This document shows positions 1-6,017 of a stretch of DNA of 8,758 nucleotides, in pieces. The DNA comes from JACQSU01 sp964359785 (GTDB lineage Archaea; Nanobdellota; Nanobdellia; Woesearchaeales; JAGWAF01): the NCBI GenBank assembly GCA_964359785.1, contig CAYHWL010000063.1:1-8758 (forward strand), read 5' to 3'. A model generated the notes under the pieces. It was given only the letters and a program-made list of their open reading frames with translations, did no database searches and was not told the DNA's origin. Each line of letters opens with the position of its first letter. The stretch's first letter is position 1. A program made the translations under genes and the position numbers.

Positions 1-19
1 AGTATTCAAGATAAGGAAA

Positions 20-916
20 CTAGAACAGATCAGAAAACCATTGAAATATCTTAGTGAACAACCCGCTTATTATCCCCCCACTTGAGATCTCCGCAGATGC
101 AGGTTTCTCCAGAATAGGCGTAGTGACATTCTTTGTCTCTTGCGTAGTAAGATTCACGGGTGGTGGAGTTTGCGGTGTCGGAATGTTGGAGGTGGTGATG
201 TTTTGCGATGGGGGCTTGCTGCATTGTCCATCCAGACAGATATTGGACTCACACTCAAGATTCAGCGAGCAGGCGCCACCTAACGGTCTTGCCTGCGAAA
301 AGTTTCCCTTGATCGTACAGAAAGATCTCGAGCCATCCTGTCTTGCTATCACCGTCCCTACAGGCACACAGGCTTGAGCGTAGGAACATCCAGATCTTCT
401 CTTGTTCTGACACAGTCCTATCACGCAAGAGTCCGTGGTGCAGGCATTGGCATCAGCGCAATCACTGGTATTCTTGCATTCTGGAACAAAAGAATTGTTC
501 TGGACGCTTGAGACACCTTCTGATAAATCGGTGGATGATAAAACTTGAGAGGGGGTCGATGCTGTGCCTGTGGCAAAGGAAAGATCATATACGGGATCAT
601 CATCCGCGGCGATAGGCATCGCGGGCATGAAGAAGAATTCCACTAAACTATTGCCATCATCATCAGGAAGGATGTTCATGACACTAAGTTTTGAGCCGTC
701 CTTGAACACAAATTGGGATTTTTCCCTCAAAGCATCCGAATATTCTCCATTCATAGAAAAGATGACCCTCATCGTCTTGTCAGAGACAATGACCAGATGG
801 AGTTTATAGCCATAGATATCCTTTGTCTCACCGCTTTGGATGGTATCATGGATCGATTGGGCATATACTGTCTGGATTACTAGCAAAAACGCGATCAGAA
901 AAAACATCTTTTTCAT
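20..916 (-). CDS. Secreted Cys-rich, sequon-rich surface protein (hypothetical)
   Basis: A 298-aa exported protein of unknown function. Residues 1-19 form a signal peptide (MKKM, a hydrophobic core, then VYA before Q20). Residues about 20-116 look like a beta-rich domain. Residues 147-232 carry 12 cysteines in two blocks: C-x5-C-x5-C-x4-C-x4-C with an NACTTDSC core, then GGAC-x5-C-x4-C-x4-C, recalling disulphide-rich modules of other archaeal and bacterial surface proteins. A Pro/Thr-rich linker (about 234-272) follows, and the C-terminus (280-298) is a hydrophobic, aromatic, possibly amphipathic helix that could sit on the membrane. Six N-X-S/T sequons (N140, N149, N205, N239, N255, N263) make it a candidate N-glycoprotein. 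The frame continues 14 codons further upstream, but I chose this ATG because it begins the signal peptide and has a TATA box 26 nt upstream. It is divergent from the flippase gene. The role as a glycan acceptor is inferred. Confidence 0.8.
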   Translation of the reverse strand: MKKMFFLIAFLLVIQTVYAQSIHDTIQSGETKDIYGYKLHLVIVSDKTMRVIFSMNGEYSDALREKSQFVFKDGSKLSVMNILPDDDGNSLVEFFFMPAMPIAADDDPVYDLSFATGTASTPSQVLSSTDLSEGVSSVQNNSFVPECKNTSDCADANACTTDSCVIGLCQNKRRSGCSYAQACVPVGTVIARQDGSRSFCTIKGNFSQARPLGGACSLNLECESNICLDGQCSKPPSQNITTSNIPTPQTPPPVNLTTQETKNVTTPILEKPASAEISSGGIISGLFTKIFQWFSDLF

Positions 917-937
917 GCACAATAAAGCCGAATCCGC

Positions 938-946
938 ATATAAAAA
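938..946 (-). promoter_or_regulatory. TATA box for the secreted-protein gene, leaderless
   Basis: On the minus strand the sequence reads TTTTTATAT. Its centre is 26 nt upstream of the ATG at 916, and the bases between contain no Shine-Dalgarno motif. Archaeal transcription starts about 25 nt downstream of the TATA centre, so the transcript should begin at or next to the start codon. This supports the 916 start over the upstream ATG at 958. Confidence 0.6.
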
Positions 947-959
947 GGCTTTGGCCATC

Positions 960-967
960 TTTAAATA
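960..967 (+). promoter_or_regulatory. TATA box for the flippase gene, leaderless
   Basis: TTTAAATA is a near-ideal archaeal box A, centred 26-27 nt before the ATG at 990. A G-run at 970-975 lies too far upstream (14 nt or more) to be a good ribosome binding site for this ATG. Only 13 bp (947-959, including palindromic TGGCCA at 952-957) separate this box from the opposing TATA box, so the two initiation complexes probably cannot form at the same time. Confidence 0.65.
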
Positions 968-989
968 TCGGGGGGTACATGATTATGCC

Positions 990-2483
990 ATGCCTAATTA
1001 CACAAAGAGAGCCGTGCATGGCGCCGCAGTGGTGGGGATCATGAGCGTGCTTGCGAGCGCGATAGGCTATGGCCTGCGGATAATCCTAGCCAAAAATCTC
1101 GCACCCGCAGAATTTGGATTGGTATATTCAGTGATCGCCCTCTTTGGCATGATATACCTTTTCCAGCATCTGGGCTTGAATGACGCCTTGACATTCTGCG
1201 TCTCAAAACATGGGATAACAAAAAATTTTGGGCATGTGTATAACGCCATAAGATATGTGCTCCGCTTCCAAGTCATCGTGGCTTTGGTCATCGGGGTCGT
1301 CCTGGCATCGACATCCGGCTGGCTTGCCGCGCACTATTTTGGCAATCCTGCGGCACAGAACCTGATACTTATCCATGCGCTCTTGCTCATCCTACTCCCA
1401 TTCGAGACGGTATTCCAATCGATATTCCAGGGGATGCAGATGATGAAGTACTACAGCGGCGTCAATCTGCTGCGAATTATAGTGAGCATCATATTTACCG
1501 TAATATTCCTCAAGTCTGGGCTTGGGCCTTCAAGCGTGTTCTATGCATATCTGATATGCGCGACATTGCCATTTGTGCTGTGGATGCCACTCACACGATC
1601 CAGACTGCCAAAGATGTGGAAGGAATTCTGGGCGCATAGACCAGGGTATAGCATCGCACTGCAAAGCGAGCTTTTCGGATTCAGCGTCCCTGTCATATTC
1701 ACCGCCGCGGCAGGTGTGGTGATGAGCTATACTGACACCATGATACTCACAGCTTTCCGTACATTAGATGAGGTTGGACTATACAATGCCGCTGTGCCAA
1801 CCGCATCATTGCTATGGGTCATCTCATCAAGCCTCTCAATCGTCACATTCCCGATGGTGAGCGAATTGTGGCACACGAATAAACACAAGGTGCTGCAGAA
1901 TGGGATCGAATCACTGTACAAATACAGTATGATGCTTATCCTCCCTGTGGCATTGGCGATATTCGCTTATCCAGAGTTCATCCTCTCAACGCTCTTTGGG
2001 ACCGCCTATATCCCTGCCACCGTGCCATTACGGATGCTTTCCCTAGGAGCCATCCTTTACACTCTTGGACGTGTCAATGACGCTGTCTTCTATGGGATAG
2101 GCAAACCGAAAATAAGCTCAAAGATAGCGATAATCGCAAGCGTAACAAATCTTGCCCTTAATCTTGCGCTCATACCCCGCTATGGCATGATAGGCGCAGC
2201 GGCAGCCACCATAACCGGGTTTGCGATAACACTCGTGCTAGGAGTAAGGGCCATCCGAAACGAGATAAGATTCGCAATGCCTATCGCTCAATGGATAAAG
2301 ACGATTGCCGCATCTATCGTATTTCTTGCCAGCGTGTGGGCAGTAGGGTCGGTTCTCGCGTGGAACCCCTATCTTGAAGCCATCGTCTGCGTGATCACAG
2401 GATTCGCAGGCTATCTAGCAGTGCTATTCGCGAGCAAGGCGCTCTCTTATGCAGAGATCAAAGAGATAGTCGCAAGGATTTAG
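990..2483 (+). CDS. Polysaccharide / lipid-linked glycan flippase (MATE/MOP superfamily, Wzx-like)
   Basis: A 497-aa integral membrane protein, the usual length for Wzx/RfbX-type flippases, with about 12-14 predicted hydrophobic segments throughout. Family hallmarks are visible: an N-terminal segment followed by LAPAEFGLVYS (37-47), the TDTMIL...VGLYNAAVP stretch of the seventh-helix region (248-270), a GKPK motif (371-374), and the C-terminal NLALIPRYGMIGAAAAT stretch (391-407). Family members move undecaprenyl- or dolichol-linked oligosaccharides across the cytoplasmic membrane; the exact glycan is unknown. The open frame extends upstream to 840, but that region is the 5' end of the opposite-strand gene, and the TATA box at 960-967 places initiation at this ATG. 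Its TAG stop overlaps the TAA stop of the convergent glycosyltransferase gene. The neighbourhood of glycosyltransferase and nucleotide-sugar genes fits glycan export. Confidence 0.88.
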   Translation: MPNYTKRAVHGAAVVGIMSVLASAIGYGLRIILAKNLAPAEFGLVYSVIALFGMIYLFQHLGLNDALTFCVSKHGITKNFGHVYNAIRYVLRFQVIVALVIGVVLASTSGWLAAHYFGNPAAQNLILIHALLLILLPFETVFQSIFQGMQMMKYYSGVNLLRIIVSIIFTVIFLKSGLGPSSVFYAYLICATLPFVLWMPLTRSRLPKMWKEFWAHRPGYSIALQSELFGFSVPVIFTAAAGVVMSYTDTMILTAFRTLDEVGLYNAAVPTASLLWVISSSLSIVTFPMVSELWHTNKHKVLQNGIESLYKYSMMLILPVALAIFAYPEFILSTLFGTAYIPATVPLRMLSLGAILYTLGRVNDAVFYGIGKPKISSKIAIIASVTNLALNLALIPRYGMIGAAAATITGFAITLVLGVRAIRNEIRFAMPIAQWIKTIAASIVFLASVWAVGSVLAWNPYLEAIVCVITGFAGYLAVLFASKALSYAEIKEIVARI

Positions 2484-4237
2484 ACAAGACTAAACACTTG
2501 TGCATCATTTTTCTCAAAGAGCAGACGCATATTGGATCTAAAAGGCTCCTGTTTTATCTTGTCTGCCAAAGTCGGGCAGAAAGGGACCCTGTTATTTAGC
2601 AGCAGGATCGAGATGCCCTGTCTTTTCATATCATCGTAGATATCTTGCGGCGAGCCAAATTCATAATCAAAAACTCCCTGCATCGCGGCACATTCATAGA
2701 TGAATGGGCGATCCAGCCAGAACGCATGGATCTCGCCCAACATAGCCACTTTTGAGTCTTGAGGCGTGTTCTTGTTGATGAAATTAAACGCGGGATACAC
2801 TGGTCGGATGCGTTCGAGATAAGCATCTCTTGATTCTAGACCAAGTGCAACCTTCGCCCCTTTGGCATGATAACCAATAGGGAAAACCAGATTCAACAGC
2901 ATACAAATGACAATGATTGCAAATATGCTTTTTGTCTCTATACCACTAAATGACCAAGCGGCGAATACACAAAGGAGAGGAAGGATAGGCAAGAGGAGCC
3001 TTGATTGCTGGCTTGAAAGGAACCATACCACATAAAATATCCCGCAGAAGACCAATAATGGCGTGAGCCCCTTTTTTTCCTTGTGGAAAAGTCCTATAGG
3101 GATAAGCATCAAAAGCAAAGGACCAAGGAATGTGATTTCGCCATACTGTCCCGGAGACAGGAAAAGCTTGAATGGGGCAGTGATGAAGTGGAGCGGTGAA
3201 CGATCCATAGATTCCACAGATGCGCGATACGCATCAGTGTTCTGTGGGGCCCAATTGACCCCATCAAAAATACCTTCAGCAAAGGGTCCAAATGGATTGC
3301 CATTAAAAAAAGCGTTCTTGGCATACCACATCCCGCTAAATGAAGCGGATATGAGGACAAAGATGAGGAGGTGAGTGATGAGGTCTGGACTCTTGTCTTT
3401 TATCATCTTCCATAATGATATGCCTGTGATGATGACCACAATCAAGGGGCCATTCCATTTCACGCTCGCGGCAAGGCCAAGGAACACACTTGCGCAATAG
3501 AAGGATGAGAGAGTCTTGTGCTTATACCAATCCAGCCAGGCTGTGAAACCTAGCATGAAAAAGAAAGCGATGCCAAGATCATTATAACAGATGCCAGACT
3601 CAATCGCCACAAGGGGGATCGTGTAGAAGAACGCAGATGCGAGAAACGCGGTCTTCTCATCAGTGAAACGCTTTGCCAGATAGAATGTCGCAAGCGCAGT
3701 GAAAACACCAAAAAAGAAGTGCATGAGTTTTGCCAAGACATCATCGCCTATAGCCAACGCGACGCCAAAAATCATCTCGATACTCAAAGGCCATGTGGAG
3801 GAGATCATAGGATGGTAGACGAATCCCCCATGCTCAAGGTACACTTTGGGAAACGCAAGATGATAGCCAAGTCCATCAGAGTCCGTCACTGGAGAGAGCG
3901 CGCCTATCAGGTTGACAAATAGGAATATTCCTATGATGGTTAGTATCAATCTATTTCCTGTTGGGAGCTTTAAAGTTTTCATCGCTGTGAAGAGCCAAGG
4001 AAGTCTCATCCCGGCAAATACCGCCATTGACGCCAACAGCACAAGGATAGGTAATTGACGAAACAAGCCAATCCAGCCGAAAACATACATGATGATGATA
4101 ACCGTGCCTGTGCCAAACCCGAAAGAGTAGAGGATATCACCTAACTGATCAGATGTGGGGTAGAGCCTCTCTTGGATAAACCTGCCAAAACCTGTGAATA
4201 TCAGGACCAGGGACAGCGCATATACAAGCTCAATCAT
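2480..4237 (-). CDS. GT-C membrane glycosyltransferase, GT39/PMT/ArnT-like
   Basis: A 585-aa multi-pass protein with about 13 hydrophobic segments over residues 1-455 and a soluble C-terminal part (about 456-585) probably outside the membrane. The first large loop carries acidic D119/D121 (SPVTDSDGLGYHLAFPKVYL, 115-134), where GT39/PMT_2 enzymes place their catalytic Asp. Later features are ESGICYNDLG (213-222), SVKWNG (258-263), and an aromatic/Gln-Arg motif (SSQQSRLLLPILP, 408-420) resembling the QxRYLLP region of the family. Such enzymes transfer a sugar from a polyprenyl- or dolichyl-phosphate donor to protein or glycan on the outer face; donor and acceptor cannot be read here. The ATG overlaps the TGA of the small upstream gene (ATGA) and has GGTG 7 nt upstream, so translation is probably coupled. 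The 3' end overlaps the convergent flippase gene by 4 bp. Confidence 0.82.
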   Translation of the reverse strand: MIELVYALSLVLIFTGFGRFIQERLYPTSDQLGDILYSFGFGTGTVIIIMYVFGWIGLFRQLPILVLLASMAVFAGMRLPWLFTAMKTLKLPTGNRLILTIIGIFLFVNLIGALSPVTDSDGLGYHLAFPKVYLEHGGFVYHPMISSTWPLSIEMIFGVALAIGDDVLAKLMHFFFGVFTALATFYLAKRFTDEKTAFLASAFFYTIPLVAIESGICYNDLGIAFFFMLGFTAWLDWYKHKTLSSFYCASVFLGLAASVKWNGPLIVVIITGISLWKMIKDKSPDLITHLLIFVLISASFSGMWYAKNAFFNGNPFGPFAEGIFDGVNWAPQNTDAYRASVESMDRSPLHFITAPFKLFLSPGQYGEITFLGPLLLMLIPIGLFHKEKKGLTPLLVFCGIFYVVWFLSSQQSRLLLPILPLLCVFAAWSFSGIETKSIFAIIVICMLLNLVFPIGYHAKGAKVALGLESRDAYLERIRPVYPAFNFINKNTPQDSKVAMLGEIHAFWLDRPFIYECAAMQGVFDYEFGSPQDIYDDMKRQGISILLLNNRVPFCPTLADKIKQEPFRSNMRLLFEKNDAQVFSLV

Positions 4238-4371
4238 GGCAGAACACCAGGGAAGTATCTTGGCGCATAGTTAGTGAGGAAAAATTCCGCATAACCAAAG
4301 TATTGGTAATAATATAGGGCAAAGACTAGGATAATCCAACCCATGATCAGATACGTTATCCTCTTGTCCAT
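4234..4371 (-). CDS. 45-aa single-span membrane protein coupled to the glycosyltransferase
   Basis: A short gene encoding MDKRITYLIMGWIILVFALY... (45 aa). Residues 1-4 are polar and basic, 6-21 form a hydrophobic span, an aromatic stretch follows (YYYQYFGY, 20-27), and the tail ends in PRYFPGVLP. The pattern suggests an N-in, one-pass membrane peptide. Evidence for a real gene: an AAAGGTG ribosome binding site at 4382-4376 with 4-nt spacing, an ATGA overlap with the next gene (4237-4234), and a TATA box on the same strand about 55 nt upstream of its ATG, leaving a predicted 5' leader of about 30 nt. I do not recognise a family. A role as a partner or stabiliser of the GT-C enzyme is inferred from coupling. 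The alternative is a translated leader controlling expression of the enzyme. Confidence 0.65.
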   Translation of the reverse strand: MDKRITYLIMGWIILVFALYYYQYFGYAEFFLTNYAPRYFPGVLP

Positions 4372-4375
4372 AAGA

Positions 4376-4382
4376 CACCTTT
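4376..4382 (-). promoter_or_regulatory. Ribosome binding site deciding the start of the 45-aa gene
   Basis: AAAGGTG on the minus strand lies 4 nt before the ATG at 4371 and matches the archaeal anti-Shine-Dalgarno partner GGAGGTGA in its GGTG core. It favours this ATG over another at 4393, which is in a different frame and has no such motif. Confidence 0.5.
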
Positions 4383-4422
4383 GGAGCAGACATTTATTAG
4401 GGTTGCGTAGGGCAAGCTATAG

Positions 4423-4431
4423 TTATAAAAA
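4423..4431. promoter_or_regulatory. Shared bidirectional TATA element between methyltransferase and glycosyltransferase operons
   Basis: The plus strand reads TTATAAAAA and the minus strand TTTTTATAA. Read rightward, the centre (TTATAAAA, 4423-4430) is 26-27 nt before the ATG at 4453 with no ribosome binding site, fitting a leaderless methyltransferase mRNA. Read leftward it would place initiation near 4400, giving a leader of about 30 nt that includes the AAAGGTG site of the 45-aa gene. No second clear TATA box is visible in the 81-bp intergenic region 4372-4452. Confidence 0.55.
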
Positions 4432-4452
4432 GCACGAGGATTGGCTACGCTC

Positions 4453-4983
4453 ATGAAACTCAATTTGGGCTGTGGACTTGACATAAAAAAAGGGTATGTG
4501 AACCTAGACAGCGTCAAACTGCCTGGAGTCGAGATAATCTGGGATCTTGACAAGACCCCCTACCCTTTCAAGAACGGAACATTCGAGGAGATCTACGCCA
4601 GCCATGTGCTGGAACACGTCAAGGATCTGTCTGTGACATTGGATGAACTGTGCAGGATAAGCAAGAAAGGAGGCAGACTGATTGTCCGCGTGCCTTATTT
4701 TAGCAATCCAGGGGCATTTGGCGACCCCACGCACAAACGGTTCTTCACCTACAATACTTTCGACTATTTCACATCGGATGGCGTGCTATCCTACTATACA
4801 TGTGCGCGTGTCGAGATAAAATCAAGAAAAATAGTATTATTAACAAGCAAGAATCCTCTTGTGAGGATCTTTGGATTTGTCCCTCAATCATTGGTCGATG
4901 TGTTCCCTTCTGTCTATCAGAGACTCTTCTCTTATTGGCTGCCTGCGGCAGAACTGCGATTCGAATTAGAAGTGGTGAAATAG
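4453..4983 (+). CDS. Class I SAM-dependent methyltransferase (Methyltransf_11-like)
   Basis: A 176-aa single-domain enzyme. SAM-binding motif I is at the extreme N-terminus (MKLNLGCG, residues 1-8), followed by the acidic end of strand beta2 (GYVNLDS, 14-20; D19). EEIYASHVLEHV (45-56) is the usual post-motif helix, KKGGRLIVRVPYF (71-83) the strand beta5 region, and DPTHKRFFTYNTFDYF (91-106) a motif common to the short methyltransferases of glycan and lipopolysaccharide clusters. It would transfer a methyl group from S-adenosylmethionine, possibly to a sugar hydroxyl; the substrate is not readable. The frame reaches back to a TTG at 4441, but the ATG here fits family N-termini and lies 26-27 nt after the TATA box. 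Only 4 bp separate its stop from that of the convergent GDP-mannose dehydratase gene. Confidence 0.85.
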   Translation: MKLNLGCGLDIKKGYVNLDSVKLPGVEIIWDLDKTPYPFKNGTFEEIYASHVLEHVKDLSVTLDELCRISKKGGRLIVRVPYFSNPGAFGDPTHKRFFTYNTFDYFTSDGVLSYYTCARVEIKSRKIVLLTSKNPLVRIFGFVPQSLVDVFPSVYQRLFSYWLPAAELRFELEVVK

Positions 4984-4987
4984 ATCT

Positions 4988-5986
4988 CTAGTGATGCTGT
5001 CTTGTCGCCAGATGGGGCTGATCATTGAGAAGTTTGATGTCATGATCCACCATCATCTTGACCAACTGCTGGAAACTTGTCTTTGGAATCCAGCCCAGTT
5101 CTTTTTTCGCTTTTGAAGGATCGGATAATAGGAGTTCGACATCCGCCGGACGCATGAACCTCTCATCCTGCTTTATGTGGGATCTCCAATCATTGATGCC
5201 TGCTGCCTTGAATGCCTCTTCAACGAATTCCTGCACGCTGTGCGTCTCTCCAGTCCCAACGACAAAATCCTGGGGTCTATCTTGCTGGAGCATAAGCCAC
5301 ATCGCTTCTACATAGTCCCCCGCAAAACCCCAGTCTCGTTTCGCGTCCATATTGCCAAGAGTGATATGGTCTGTATAGCCCAGTCTGATCTTGGCCACGC
5401 CATGGGTGATCTTTCTTGTGACAAACTCAAAACCTCGCCTTGGCGACTCGTGATTGAATAAAATACCTGAACATGCGAACATACCATAACTCTCCCGATA
5501 GTTTTGGGTGATATGATGGCCAAAGACCTTCGCGACACCATAAGGCGACCTTGGATGGAGATGAGTAGACTCCTTTTGAGGCACCTCATGCACCTTGCCA
5601 AACATCTCGCTAGATGAAGCCTGATAGAATTTGACCAACGGATCGGTCAAGCGGATCGCTTCTAAAAGGCGCGCGACGCCAAGGCCTGTGATGTTGCCTG
5701 TAGCCACAGGCTCATCAAAAGAGGTCTTGACAAAAGACATCGCCGCAAGATTGTAGACCTCTTGAGGCTTCACCTTGGTAAGGACGCGGATAAGAGAGCT
5801 CGTGTCACCTAAATCACCTTCAATGATATGTATCTTGTCCTGGATGTGAGCTATACGTTCATTCGAGAGTGTGCTTGACCGTCTGACCAAACCCCAGACC
5901 TCGTAACCTTTGCTCAATAGAAGCTCGGCTAGATATGACCCGTCCTGGCCGGTGATGCCTGTAATAAGCGCCCTTTTCCCTTCCAT
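4988..5986 (-). CDS. gmd: GDP-mannose 4,6-dehydratase
   Basis: A 332-aa extended short-chain dehydrogenase that converts GDP-D-mannose to GDP-4-keto-6-deoxy-D-mannose, the entry to GDP-fucose, GDP-rhamnose, GDP-6-deoxytalose and GDP-perosamine. It shows the canonical Rossmann loop GITGQDGSY (10-18), the NADP-phosphate region VRRSSTLSNERI (34-45), the catalytic Ser-x-Glu in QASSSEMFG (S125, E127), YxxxK (Y149, K153), and the GMD-specific FNHESPRRG...FVTRKIT and GNMDAKRDWGFAGDYVEAM stretches (177-229). The length is slightly short of bacterial GMD (about 345-370). The ATG is set by a TATA box centred 27-28 nt upstream; the frame otherwise reaches a TTG at 6004, only a few nt from that TATA box. 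It is last in the minus-strand gene run but seems also to have its own promoter. The final product sugar depends on the paralogue and the epimerase upstream. Confidence 0.93.
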   Translation of the reverse strand: MEGKRALITGITGQDGSYLAELLLSKGYEVWGLVRRSSTLSNERIAHIQDKIHIIEGDLGDTSSLIRVLTKVKPQEVYNLAAMSFVKTSFDEPVATGNITGLGVARLLEAIRLTDPLVKFYQASSSEMFGKVHEVPQKESTHLHPRSPYGVAKVFGHHITQNYRESYGMFACSGILFNHESPRRGFEFVTRKITHGVAKIRLGYTDHITLGNMDAKRDWGFAGDYVEAMWLMLQQDRPQDFVVGTGETHSVQEFVEEAFKAAGINDWRSHIKQDERFMRPADVELLLSDPSKAKKELGWIPKTSFQQLVKMMVDHDIKLLNDQPHLATRQHH

Positions 5987-6009
5987 AGACGAGGTAGAGA
6001 CCAATCGTT

Positions 6010-6017
6010 TTTATAAA
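6010..6017 (-). promoter_or_regulatory. TATA box for gmd inside the 3' end of the upstream gene
   Basis: The minus strand reads TTTATAAA, centred 27-28 nt before the gmd ATG at 5986, with no ribosome binding site between. The TAA stop codon of the upstream GMD paralogue (6013-6011) lies inside this box. This suggests an internal promoter giving a leaderless gmd transcript in addition to any readthrough from the upstream genes. Confidence 0.6.

Noticed and set aside
917..958. Extended N-terminus (14 residues) of the secreted protein
   Set aside because: It would bury the signal peptide behind an extra segment and covers the minus-strand TATA box; the 916 ATG fits both signal peptide and promoter.
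840..989. N-terminal extension of the flippase frame upstream of 990
   Set aside because: It lies across the signal-peptide region of the opposite-strand gene, is polar and unlike flippase N-termini, and is upstream of the TATA box that fits the ATG at 990.
3063..3374. Plus-strand open frame of about 100 codons within the glycosyltransferase gene
   Set aside because: It mirrors a well-supported membrane enzyme on the other strand, has no recognisable protein pattern and no ribosome binding site.
4276..4393. Alternative minus-strand frame starting at 4393 (MSAPKVS...)
   Set aside because: No ribosome binding site, no hydrophobic or family pattern, and it competes with the frame that has AAAGGTG and an ATGA overlap.
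5987..6004. TTG start of gmd six codons upstream
   Set aside because: It lies only about 10 nt from the TATA centre, closer than archaeal transcription can start, and MEGKRALITG already matches the family N-terminus.
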